Made by a program: the position numbers and the translations under genes. Of a stretch of 9,221 bases of DNA, positions 1-6,044 are shown piece by piece. Numbering within the stretch: the first letter of the stretch is position 1; the number at the start of each line of letters is the position of its first letter. A model generated the notes under the pieces. The model did no database searches, was not told the DNA's origin, and saw nothing but the letters and a program-made list of their open reading frames with translations. The stretch spans positions 1 to 9,221 of the forward strand of contig VSOK01000070.1 in assembly GCA_009774765.1 (NCBI GenBank), in the 5' to 3' direction. Source of the DNA: Bacteroidales bacterium. GTDB taxonomy: Bacteria > Bacteroidota > Bacteroidia > Bacteroidales > UBA932.

Positions 1-258
1 GAGTATAACTATGATTTCCAGGGGACTTATCAGAAAGTGTTCAATGTGGAGACTTATGCCTTGATGGACAGGAAAGGCTCTGAAGCCAGGCTTGACGAAT
101 ATAAGGCAAAGCTCACGAAGGCCGGATTCTCGGAAGAAACTCTGGTCGGAAATGCCAGCTCATTTACCAAAACCAATGACAAAGGAAAATTTTCAGCAAA
201 TCCGAGCTATGTGTCAGGTATCGTTGCCGTGTCTTATTCGTTCGAGCCTGCGGAATAG
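1..258 (+). CDS. 3' end of an unidentified protein (partial)
   Basis: This is the C-terminal 85 residues of a gene whose start lies left of the window. The frame is open from base 1 and stops at 256-258. A GTG at 37 could be read as a start, but the upstream codons are open and coding-like, so truncation at the window edge is more likely. The visible part is rich in charged and aromatic residues (a Lys/Glu-rich helix-like middle, then a beta-like end reading SGIVAVSYSFEP). I see no membrane segment or catalytic motif and do not recognise the family. The stop is followed 25 bases later by a strong hairpin terminator, so this is the last gene of its transcript. Confidence 0.6.
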   Translation, partial: EYNYDFQGTYQKVFNVETYALMDRKGSEARLDEYKAKLTKAGFSEETLVGNASSFTKTNDKGKFSANPSYVSGIVAVSYSFEPAE

Positions 259-282
259 CAGACAGGACATAGAAATTTTGAG

Positions 283-322
283 GGCGGGTCGGTTGCCATA
301 TTGGCTGACCCGCCTATTTTTT
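283..322 (+). terminator. Rho-independent terminator, overlapping the convergent gene's stop
   Basis: The arms GGCGGGTC (283-290) and GACCCGCC (307-314) pair perfectly. A smaller GCCA/TGGC stem sits inside the loop, and a T-run (317-322) follows on the + strand. It ends the leftmost gene. The right arm and T-tract overlap the last codons and stop (TAG, 314-316) of the reverse-strand gene. On the minus strand the hairpin is followed only by a weak AAAATTT stretch, so it works best for the + transcript. Confidence 0.8.
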
Positions 323-1360
323 GTCGTAGAACCTCATCACGCGGTCTTGTTCGGATCTGATTTCTTCTTCCTGGATGGTGTCATTCCCGTCAAACAAGTC
401 ATATCCTATTCCCTTTTTAGTAATATTCCAATTACCTGAGACAATCCCGCCTTTCAGGATTACTGGCCAGAATATGCCTTTGTTGTCGTGTGCCTTGTGC
501 TTCCACGCAGGGTCAAGTGCGATATGCCTGCTTTTGTAGGCTATCAGATATTCGTCGTATGACGGTAACAGGTGGATGTCGCTTCCGCGCATTCCTTTTG
601 TCCTGGCGTCCTGATGTATGAAATATTCCGCGCCATCTATATTCACGGTCCCGAATTCGTCCTTTATTGCATTGATGCCGTCACGTGCTTCCTTTACACG
701 CAGGCCGGACCACCATACGAAGTCTTCCAGCGTGGCCGGACTGTGGCTTCTGAAATATTTTCTGGCAAGCATCGATATGGCCTCTTCCTTTGACGGCAGA
801 CTTGTCGTATGGATTTTCCTGGAAGTCAAGGCATAAGTGTTTGTCTTGGGAGTCAATGTCCCGCTGCATATCAGGCCTTCAAATTCCGCCCTCCTCAAAT
901 GGATAGATACGGTGTGTCTGTCTGTGTCGATGTCCTTTTCCGCGAATCCTCTGATAGCATCCTCTATCGTGATTTCGTCCCTGTCCTGCAGCAGTTCCTC
1001 TATGATTTCGTTGCCCTTCTGATATTCCTTTTCCGACAGCGTCCTACCGTAGGACTTCAGGAAGCCCTCCACGGCCTTGATGTTCCTTTCTCCGCAAAGC
1101 TCCGTCATCCACCTGAAATCTTCTGCCGCTACGAGCTGCCAGGTCGTACGGAAAAGGTGCGAGCGGATGATCCTGCCTTCATTGAAATCCTTTTCCAATG
1201 ACTCCATCGAAGGGGACTTCATCCTCATTCCGACAGCCCATCTCATCATCCGGTATTCCTGTGCCTGCATCGCGCCCATCCATTCCACGACCTCATACGC
1301 AGTCCTGAACTGCGGTGATACGAGCTGTTGGCTCAGCAATCTTATATTGGTAGCATTCAT
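314..1360 (-). CDS. Winged-helix DNA-binding protein, AlkZ/YcaQ-like (HTH_42 family)
   Basis: This 348-residue protein has the hallmarks of the HTH_42 superfamily of winged-helix proteins. That family includes the DNA glycosylases AlkZ and YcaQ (AlkX), which remove bulky alkylated bases or unhook interstrand crosslinks. Near the N-terminus the stretch GAMQAQEYR contains a Q-x-Q pair (Gln32, Gln34 counted from the chosen start), matching the catalytic QxQ motif of AlkZ rather than the QxD type of YcaQ. The later RSHLFRTTWQLV (residues 66-77) corresponds to the family's conserved R-x-TxHLV-like block. A large middle and C-terminal domain follows, as is usual. The chosen start is the ATG at 1360 because family homology begins there; an in-frame ATG at 1390 adds ten residues that look unconserved. 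A short interrupted ORF lies just upstream on the same strand. DNA repair is inferred from the family; the natural substrate is unknown. Confidence 0.8.
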   Translation of the reverse strand: MNATNIRLLSQQLVSPQFRTAYEVVEWMGAMQAQEYRMMRWAVGMRMKSPSMESLEKDFNEGRIIRSHLFRTTWQLVAAEDFRWMTELCGERNIKAVEGFLKSYGRTLSEKEYQKGNEIIEELLQDRDEITIEDAIRGFAEKDIDTDRHTVSIHLRRAEFEGLICSGTLTPKTNTYALTSRKIHTTSLPSKEEAISMLARKYFRSHSPATLEDFVWWSGLRVKEARDGINAIKDEFGTVNIDGAEYFIHQDARTKGMRGSDIHLLPSYDEYLIAYKSRHIALDPAWKHKAHDNKGIFWPVILKGGIVSGNWNITKKGIGYDLFDGNDTIQEEEIRSEQDRVMRFYDKK

Positions 1361-1402
1361 AATGGTATCATTTGTTTTGTCTGATGGCAAGACCCTTGAC
1401 TG

Positions 1403-1580
1403 TCAGCATATATTTTTGCCGCGGATGGTTCGGCTTGTCGGGGTACTTGTCGGGGTGGATAAACTATCCGGAGCATTGACAAGCATATATCTGTTTTTCA
1501 ACTCATTGTTTTCTCCAATCAACAAGTTCCGTAAGAAATTCACTAAATATTTTGAGGCTCGGACTGGTGTATGTATTCAT
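1403..1580 (-). pseudogene. Short frame-interrupted ORF upstream of the winged-helix gene
   Basis: On the minus strand an ATG at 1580 opens a 25-codon frame beginning MNTYTSPSLKIF and ending in TGA at 1505-1503, after FLTELVDWRKQ. If one A of the AAAA run just before that stop is skipped, the reading continues as NNELKNRYMLVNAPDSL, then a TPTSTPTSR repeat, to a TGA at 1405-1403. This would be about 58 residues in all and would stop 12 bases before the upstream ATG (1390) of the winged-helix gene. A minus-strand TAACTTTG box at 1622-1615 lies about 35 bases ahead of the ATG, which suits a start here. I do not recognise the product. It could be a small operon partner broken by a one-base indel, a sequencing error, or chance. 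Confidence 0.35.
1434..1455. repeat. Short tandem direct repeat CTTGTCGGGG
   Basis: CTTGTCGGGG occurs at 1434-1443 and again at 1446-1455, a 12-base period. On the minus strand it encodes a TPTS-TPTS repeat in the interrupted short ORF, which may be all it means. Confidence 0.5.
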
Positions 1581-1614
1581 TGAAGTTTATCATTTCATCT
1601 TTTTAACGGGATAA

Positions 1615-1622
1615 CAAAGTTA
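1615..1622 (-). promoter_or_regulatory. Bacteroidetes -7 box, reverse direction
   Basis: The reverse complement reads TAACTTTG, a perfect TAnnTTTG box. No TTTG -33 element is found at the usual 19-21 base spacing (the nearest CAAA on the + strand starts at 1651). It would start a transcript near 1611, about 30 bases ahead of the ATG at 1580. Confidence 0.5.
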
Positions 1623-1634
1623 TCAAATTTTTGC

Positions 1635-1642
1635 TACCTTTG
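1635..1642 (+). promoter_or_regulatory. Bacteroidetes -7 box for the oxidase-fold gene
   Basis: TACCTTTG matches TAnnTTTG. It would start a transcript near 1646, giving a leader of about 95 bases before the ATG at 1741. A -33 TTTG at the right spacing is missing, which suggests a weak or activated promoter. Confidence 0.5.
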
Positions 1643-1740
1643 ATAAATCTCAAAATATGTTTTGCTTTTATTGACTTACTTTAGAAGGAGGTATTGAGAA
1701 GCTGTTTTGAATTTTAAGATTGATATAACAGATTGATAAT

Positions 1741-2160
1741 ATGAGAAATCCGGAACAGACAATCGGGAATATGGCCGACAAGTTGAAGACGGCATTCATC
1801 GCTTCTGTCGATGAAAACGGCTATCCCAATGTCAAGGCCATGCTTCAGCCGAGAAAAAGGGAAGGCATAAAGGTGTTTTATTTCACTACGAATATGTCTT
1901 CCATACGCGTCAGTCAATACCTTCGTAATGACAAGGCGTGTGTCTATTTTTGTGACAGCCGTTTTTTCCGGGGTGTCATGCTGCGCGGTACGATGGAAGT
2001 CCTGACCGATCCGGAAAGCAAAGGGATGATCTGGCAGGAAGGGGACACCCAATACTATTCGGAGGGCGTTACGGATCCTGATTATTGTGTCCTCAGATTC
2101 ACTGCAGTTTCCGGCAGATTCTACAGCAATTTCCGCTCGGAGGAATTCAATGTCGATTAA
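1741..2160 (+). CDS. Pyridoxamine 5'-phosphate oxidase family protein (FMN-binding split barrel)
   Basis: This 139-residue protein has the general layout of the small pyridoxamine-phosphate-oxidase-like, general-stress-protein-26-type flavoproteins. An N-terminal helix with MADKLKTAFIASVDENGYPN is followed by beta strands (KVFYFTTNMSSIRVSQYLRN, the usual FxTxxxSxKxxxL block). Then come the strand pair ACVYFCDSRFFRGVMLRGTMEVL, a linker TDPESKGMIW, and the family-typical YYSEGVTDPDYCVLRFTAVSGRFY. The length matches stand-alone split-barrel domains. It probably binds FMN or a related cofactor in the cytoplasm. True pyridoxamine-phosphate oxidases are longer, so vitamin B6 salvage should not be assumed. 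The ATG at 1741 is preceded only by AT-rich sequence without a Shine-Dalgarno, as usual in this phylum. It is divergent from the winged-helix gene and shares the inverted-repeat region with it. Confidence 0.82.
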   Translation: MRNPEQTIGNMADKLKTAFIASVDENGYPNVKAMLQPRKREGIKVFYFTTNMSSIRVSQYLRNDKACVYFCDSRFFRGVMLRGTMEVLTDPESKGMIWQEGDTQYYSEGVTDPDYCVLRFTAVSGRFYSNFRSEEFNVD

Positions 2161-2171
2161 GATCTATCATA

Positions 2172-2207
2172 AATGCCTTGTTCCCTGATAATCGGGAACA
2201 AGGCATT
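2172..2207. terminator. Perfect 14-bp hairpin between convergent genes
   Basis: AATGCCTTGTTCCC (2172-2185) and GGGAACAAGGCATT (2194-2207) are perfect complements around an 8-base loop. The hairpin lies 11 bases after the oxidase-fold gene's stop and 16 bases from the end of the convergent lipoprotein gene. No long T-run follows on either strand. It is best read as a bidirectional terminator or RNA 3'-end stabiliser. Confidence 0.75.
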
Positions 2208-2223
2208 GCACCATATCTAAAGA

Positions 2224-3198
2224 TTATTCTTCTTTTATCAGATTGAATTTTGTTGAAATTTCTTTCTGTTCGATAGCTTGACGGATATTGAACCGCCTAC
2301 GTTGTGTTATATATCCGGCTTTCTCACAGACCACCTCAATCTGGACATTGCCTGAATTGTTGAAAGTCAGTCCTTTTATGTCAAATGTTTCAGTGGACTC
2401 ATAAGGAGTGGAGCCAACAAAATTCTGGTTCGTGTTTTTTACATCCGGTGTAGATGAAACAATACGTGTATAGACATCGGCTCCGCGTGGAGAAGATTCG
2501 ACAAACCAACGTATGACCGTTGACTCCAACGCTGTGTTACCTTCTCCGTCCACCTGTTTGTTCGCTTCCAGCTCCGGTGAAGACGCTTTTTTCGGAAAGA
2601 AAGCAATCCTGTCCCAATCCATATCGCGGAGTGCATTGGCGTAGGCCTCATTAAGCGTCTGTGATGCAATGGCAAAATCGTTTGCACTTCCATTACGGTT
2701 TGCGCGTCCGGCAACCAGGACATTCGGATATACCAATATGCGGTTTTTATCTGCCGCCTCGACATTGAACTGCACGGTAGCTGACCATCCGATACCAGAC
2801 AAATAGCTTACATTGAATTCTTTCAATACCATTGTCAGCATATAGTCCGTTGAAATGTCTGCATCGAGGTTGAACCCCATTGTCCGCATATAGCGTCTGA
2901 CGCTTTCTGATACAAAAGGCATTACTTCAGGGTTTGTGATTACTTGCGGAAGATAGGTCGCGCTGGCATCGTATTTTTGCAGTACCTTTGTGTTTGAACG
3001 TCCGTCTTTTGTATAAAGTCGGATTCCGTAGTTCAGATTTACATATTTGTTTGCAGGGGCCTCTGCCGTTAAAGCCAAGTTTATCGTATTAGGGACGACT
3101 GGTTGCGAAGTTCTTGCTGTCCTGATCGCGCCGCAACTTGTGAGGGTCAATATCGCATAGGATATGACTATGAATTTCATATTTAAAAATATTTTCAT
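2224..3198 (-). CDS. Putative lipoprotein with C-terminal PEGA-like domain
   Basis: This 324-residue protein has a lipoprotein signal peptide: a short basic start, a hydrophobic run FIVISYAILTL, and lipobox LTSC with the lipidated Cys22. The middle (about residues 50-205) is a mixed alpha/beta region without a motif I can name; it includes YMLTMVLKEFNVSY and LNEAYANALRDMDWDRIAFF. From about residue 228 the pattern resembles a PEGA-type beta domain: VESSPRGADVY, then VGSTPYEST, then VQIEVVCEKAGYITQRR. Such domains are common in cell-surface proteins. Translation may start at 3198 or at the second ATG (3180), which gives a more compact signal peptide. The upstream gene stops only two bases before the 3198 ATG, so the pair is a tight operon. 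An envelope location is well supported; the function is unknown. Confidence 0.75.
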   Translation of the reverse strand: MKIFLNMKFIVISYAILTLTSCGAIRTARTSQPVVPNTINLALTAEAPANKYVNLNYGIRLYTKDGRSNTKVLQKYDASATYLPQVITNPEVMPFVSESVRRYMRTMGFNLDADISTDYMLTMVLKEFNVSYLSGIGWSATVQFNVEAADKNRILVYPNVLVAGRANRNGSANDFAIASQTLNEAYANALRDMDWDRIAFFPKKASSPELEANKQVDGEGNTALESTVIRWFVESSPRGADVYTRIVSSTPDVKNTNQNFVGSTPYESTETFDIKGLTFNNSGNVQIEVVCEKAGYITQRRRFNIRQAIEQKEISTKFNLIKEE

Positions 3199-3200
3199 AA

Positions 3201-3458
3201 TCAGTTATCGGTTTTTATTTTAACTATTTTGGCTGTTACCGTTGATTTGAAAACGACATTGTTTCTATCTGTCTGTTCAACATTTGTAGAAATTGTCGGT
3301 GCTATGACAGCATCCGCACCCTCTTGCTTGGCGATATTGATAGCGCGATAGATTGCCAAACCACGGGCAACATCTTCGGGTGACAGGTCTTTTGTTACGG
3401 AAGGAGCATCTCCTGACAAGTAGCCGATTCTGAGAATTCCTTTGAACTTACATGTCAC
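3201..3458 (-). CDS. Small protein of unknown function, first gene of the lipoprotein operon
   Basis: The frame is open back to 3551 (116 residues). However, a consensus promoter (3518-3488, minus strand) sits inside that longer version, so a start before about 3484 could not be translated from it. The first in-frame candidate downstream is the GTG at 3458, preceded by ACAGGA, which gives 85 residues. There is no in-frame ATG after the promoter. The conserved-looking core is CKFKGILRIGYLSG and then LAIYRAINIAKQEGADAVIAP, ending in VTAKIVKI. This has the feel of the C-terminal half of small Bacteroidetes exported proteins, but no signal peptide is visible. It may therefore have lost its N-terminus, possibly by rearrangement at the edge of the AT-rich stretch. 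The stop is two bases before the lipoprotein start, implying coupled expression. Function unknown. Confidence 0.55.
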   Translation of the reverse strand: MTCKFKGILRIGYLSGDAPSVTKDLSPEDVARGLAIYRAINIAKQEGADAVIAPTISTNVEQTDRNNVVFKSTVTAKIVKIKTDN

Positions 3459-3487
3459 TCCTGTTCTATCGTAAGTATATTTTACTG

Positions 3488-3518
3488 CAAAGTTACTTTT
3501 TTCAGCATGCATTACAAA
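3488..3518 (-). promoter_or_regulatory. Consensus Bacteroidetes promoter for the reverse operon
   Basis: On the minus strand TTTG (3518-3515) is followed after 19 bases by TAACTTTG (3495-3488), matching the TTTG-N19-21-TAnnTTTG layout of the primary sigma factor in this phylum. The transcript should start near 3484. This is the best-formed promoter in the window. Confidence 0.7.
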
Positions 3519-3539
3519 ATTTGGAATATAAGATTTATG

Positions 3540-3571
3540 CTTGGCAATCAAGGGAAATTACTCTATCTTTG
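3540..3571 (+). promoter_or_regulatory. Consensus Bacteroidetes promoter for the AT-rich gene
   Basis: CTTG (3540-3543), a near -33 TTTG, is followed after 20 bases by TATCTTTG (3564-3571). The predicted start is near 3575. It is back to back with the reverse promoter, the two -33 regions being about 20 bases apart. Confidence 0.6.
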
Positions 3572-3621
3572 ATATGCCGTACAATGGAACGGACAACAAC
3601 GACTACGCAGCCCCTAAGAGT

Positions 3622-4245
3622 ATGTATCTTAAAAAAATAAAAATGTTTATGAATCGAAATGTGGGTGACAGTATTTATTGTTCACATTTTGACTTTCGCG
3701 TATTTTTCATAGGCTATTGCCTGTCTGAACAAATCAAGAAAATCAAATTCGAAACAGATGGGACATTTGATTCTATATATGTCAGAGTTGGAGACATTGC
3801 TCCAAACTACGATATAGAAAATAATGCTTTTACTATTGGTTGTACATTTGATTTTGAGTTCTATAACAATGCAAATGAGACAGAACGATGTAAATACTAT
3901 GTGTCTTTGTTAAAGAGTGCTCTTCACAATGTGTCTGAAGTGAAAAACATTCCATTGAATTCATTGAATGATATTATTGGCTCGTTGGTCGATAACAATT
4001 TTATATACAGTTGGAATTTTAAGTCTTTAATGATTCCGGAACTTAATCTTAGGGTTAAATTAAATTGTCAATTATCAACTGACGATTTCAAACTTGATGT
4101 CTTTGCTTACAAAGGTAAATCTTTGTTTTGTAAAGGAACTGTGATAAGAACAAAGCCTGATGATGTGTTTTTCTCATATATTGCCAAAAAAATCAAAATT
4201 TCAAACAACACAATGTTATTTCAAGTAAATGGGATACCGCTTTAG
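3622..4245 (+). CDS. Unknown AT-rich gene, reading frame interrupted at an A7 run
   Basis: The frame as written encodes 207 residues from the ATG at 3622, the first ATG at a sensible distance from the promoter. The frame is open back to 3541, but that part overlaps the promoter; ATG 3643 is an alternative start. The protein is rich in Asn, Asp, Phe and Tyr, is predicted soluble, and has no signal peptide or motif I can assign. Its base composition (about 30 % GC) is far below its neighbours. At AAAAAAA (4186-4192) a -1 shift would replace the last 18 residues with a much longer coding-like tail ending at 4388, about 255 residues in all. The annotated end may therefore be an artefact of a one-base deletion, slippage or phase variation. 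The style recalls orphan accessory or immunity-type genes of gut Bacteroidetes, but this is only an impression. Confidence 0.55.
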   Translation: MYLKKIKMFMNRNVGDSIYCSHFDFRVFFIGYCLSEQIKKIKFETDGTFDSIYVRVGDIAPNYDIENNAFTIGCTFDFEFYNNANETERCKYYVSLLKSALHNVSEVKNIPLNSLNDIIGSLVDNNFIYSWNFKSLMIPELNLRVKLNCQLSTDDFKLDVFAYKGKSLFCKGTVIRTKPDDVFFSYIAKKIKISNNTMLFQVNGIPL

Positions 4246-4388
4246 TGACTGTGAATTTAAAGGATTTGCAAAATGGCGTTGTGGTCGTTGATTTGGCAAA
4301 AACACCATATCCCGATGATATAAATGCAATCAATAATTTCTATCAGCTTCAAAAAGAACTGATGTATGACAATTTTGACTTTATCTGA
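4186..4388 (+). pseudogene. Out-of-frame 3' extension of the AT-rich gene
   Basis: In the frame one base behind the main frame, reading is open through the A7 run to TGA at 4386-4388. The translation looks like protein (VISSKWDTALVTVNLKDLQ, then VVVVDLAKTPYPDDINAINN and YQLQKELMYDNFDF). It shares the Asn/Asp-rich style of the upstream part. An in-frame GTG at 4251 could start a free 45-residue peptide, but continuation of the upstream gene through the A7 run is the simpler reading. One extra A, or a -1 slip, would restore a single protein. Confidence 0.5.
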
Positions 4389-4396
4389 TAAGGTCG

Positions 4397-4588
4397 ATGT
4401 TGACCTCGCCGAAAAACAAGAAAACAGAACGACGTATGGGGCAAAATATTGACAGTACATATAAGAAAAGGTAGTTATTATATGATGCTGTATGTAAAAA
4501 GGCAAATAAAAAACGAATTGCTCTGTATATTGATGGAGTTTTATTTGTCAACGTGAAATCTCTGACATTAAAATTTGCAATCAAGTAA
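4397..4588 (+). pseudogene. Decaying AT-rich reading-frame remnants
   Basis: After 4388 no intact gene is seen before 4616, but coding-like pieces remain. One frame runs from ATG 4397 through KNKKTERRMGQNIDSTYKKR to a TAG at 4472-4474. It resumes in the same frame as KKANKKRIALYIDGVLFVNV and ends at TAA 4586-4588. A second frame, from ATG 4366 to TGA 4450-4452, encodes 28 residues including DKVDVDLAEKQEN. The pieces cannot be assigned to a family. They fit a degraded gene, perhaps continuing the upstream interrupted one. A small AGGTC/GACCT hairpin lies at 4391-4406. Confidence 0.3.
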
Positions 4589-4615
4589 AACTAATTTAAT
4601 TTGACTAAAATTTAT

Positions 4616-5923
4616 ATGAGTGCTGAAAATTCTGTCACGACCAACATTTTAAGGCTTTTCTTCATAATGCTTATACTGCTTGAGAGTAGTCTTTGTTACG
4701 CTCAGAATCAAGCGGATTCTAAATTGGGAGAGCTATTGAACGGTGGTGATTTATTTCAATTGAAAGAAGCATATCCGCAATTAAAGGACTCAACCTCTAT
4801 AAAAATGCTTAATCTCATTGCAGAAGCACAATTGGGCGTAGGGTTCAATCGGTTGGAAAATGCTGCCATTGCATTGGACAGTCTTTTGCAGTCACACCAA
4901 GAAGAACTCGGTGCTGAAACATCAATAGGTGTGGCAGCACTAAGAGCTATGAACTTATTGAATATGGGGATGTACTCTCAGGCTGGAGAAGCTGCCGGAG
5001 ACTTGGTGAATGCTCTCAAAGATGCCGTCCCGTTTGAATCTATCTATAGCTTCATCTTTATTGAGAGAGTCGGGGAAGCCCTTTCCAGTACACCTGCTCC
5101 ACATTTGGAAAGACCGAGGAGCGATGTTGTGGTCCCATTTAAAAGTGCAACTGTCAGCAGAGGGAAGCATATCTACATACCGGTAGAAATAAATGGTATT
5201 ACAAAGGATTATATTTTTGATACAGGTTGTTCTTTCGGTAATTTCGTATCGGAAAAATATGCGGAAGAAGTAGGACTGAAGATTGTGGCAGACTCCATAC
5301 CTGTTGCTGGAATGGAGATTGGCTTTGTGAAGCTGGCTACTACGGATTCTTTGAAAATAGGAGAAATGATATATCATAATCCTGTTTTTATGGTTGCTCC
5401 ACCAGATAATAAAATAGATTCTGTCTTCACATTTGATGGTATTCTTGGCTATCACTTTATCCGAGATGCCAAAGAAATCATCATTGACAATGAGGTAGGC
5501 GAATTTATTTTCCCGAACAGGACATCAACAAGGGAGACCAATATGTATCTCTCTTCAAATATTCCTCGGTTAAAAATTGAATGTGCCGGACAACCGTTTG
5601 ACATCATATTTGACACCGGAAATGTAAAGTCTGACCTTGGAGACAGATTTTCGGAAGCTTTCCCTGAGCAAATGGCAGGTTTGACGGCATATTCCATCCA
5701 TAGAGGTGGTTTTGGTGGTATATCTGAAGCGCAAGCTGTTACTCTACAGGAATTTCATTTCAAAATCGCGAATACACCTATTACCCTTTATGATACAGAG
5801 GTTATCCTTGATAACAAGATTGGAAGTCAGTTGTTTTTTGGCTCTTTAGGTGCTGATTTTGTGTTGTCAGTCAAAAAGATGACAATCAATTATGAGAAAA
5901 TGTTTGTAGGGATAGAATTGTAG
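4616..5923 (+). CDS. Secreted retropepsin-like aspartic protease with two DTG lobes
   Basis: This 435-residue protein starts at ATG 4616; the TTG at 4601 only lengthens the signal peptide. An N-terminal hydrophobic segment (ILRLFFIMLILLESSLCYAQ) is a signal peptide, so the protein acts outside the cytoplasm. About residues 30-150 form paired helices resembling TPR-like packing. The rest holds two similar beta-rich lobes. Lobe 1 has YIFDTGCSFGNF (catalytic-type Asp202) and a later FDGILG (Gly278). Lobe 2 has DIIFDTGNVKSDLG (Asp333) and a later FGSLG (Gly412). DTG followed by a hydrophobic-hydrophobic-Gly motif is the signature of retropepsin-type aspartic proteases, which normally dimerise; here both halves are in one chain, pepsin-fashion. 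Proteolysis is inferred. The substrate is unknown, and such Bacteroidetes domains are often of unproven activity. It appears monocistronic. The upstream promoter is unclear: TAATTTG at 4597-4603 is a poor match. Confidence 0.75.
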   Translation: MSAENSVTTNILRLFFIMLILLESSLCYAQNQADSKLGELLNGGDLFQLKEAYPQLKDSTSIKMLNLIAEAQLGVGFNRLENAAIALDSLLQSHQEELGAETSIGVAALRAMNLLNMGMYSQAGEAAGDLVNALKDAVPFESIYSFIFIERVGEALSSTPAPHLERPRSDVVVPFKSATVSRGKHIYIPVEINGITKDYIFDTGCSFGNFVSEKYAEEVGLKIVADSIPVAGMEIGFVKLATTDSLKIGEMIYHNPVFMVAPPDNKIDSVFTFDGILGYHFIRDAKEIIIDNEVGEFIFPNRTSTRETNMYLSSNIPRLKIECAGQPFDIIFDTGNVKSDLGDRFSEAFPEQMAGLTAYSIHRGGFGGISEAQAVTLQEFHFKIANTPITLYDTEVILDNKIGSQLFFGSLGADFVLSVKKMTINYEKMFVGIEL

Positions 5924-6024
5924 ACAGAACAGAATTTAATCATTTGAGCGACATTTCAGAAGAATTTGATGTTGACATATAGTTCAGTAATTCTTTCGCT
6001 TCAGTGACTTTTCGCGGGATTTCA

Positions 6025-6032
6025 TATCTTTG
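6025..6032 (+). promoter_or_regulatory. Bacteroidetes -7 box directly ahead of the CAT-fold gene
   Basis: TATCTTTG matches TAnnTTTG; a clear -33 TTTG is not seen. The transcript would start near 6036, leaving only about 9 bases to the ATG at 6045 or 15 to the ATG at 6051. The G of this box also forms a TTG codon (6030) that could be mistaken for the gene start. Confidence 0.6.
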
Positions 6033-6044
6033 CCGGAAATTTAT

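Larger units (their letters stand above)
1610..1646. promoter_or_regulatory. Nested inverted repeats between divergent genes (candidate operator)
   Basis: GATAAC (1610-1615) and GTTATC (1619-1624) form a perfect 6-bp palindrome around AAA. The same GTTATC arm extends into TTATCAAA (1620-1627), which pairs perfectly with TTTGATAA (1639-1646). Three copies of a GATAA/TTATC half-site therefore sit in 37 bases. They coincide with -7 boxes on both strands, so a bound protein would block both directions. Which regulator binds is not visible. The winged-helix protein is a DNA-binding candidate by position, though its family is mostly repair enzymes. Confidence 0.5.

Noticed and set aside
1077..1583. 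Plus-strand open frame of 168 codons over the start of the winged-helix gene and its upstream region
   Set aside because: It is antisense to a conserved glycosylase-type gene over its first half and its protein shows no family features.
3541..4592. Toxin-immunity pair or a defence system in the AT-rich island
   Set aside because: The composition and style are suggestive, but no toxin, nuclease, helicase or immunity motif can be pointed to. I kept it only as an unknown gene.
4955..5455. Minus-strand open frame of 166 codons opposite the aspartic-protease gene
   Set aside because: The plus-strand frame has a signal peptide and two DTG motifs; the antisense translation has no motif.
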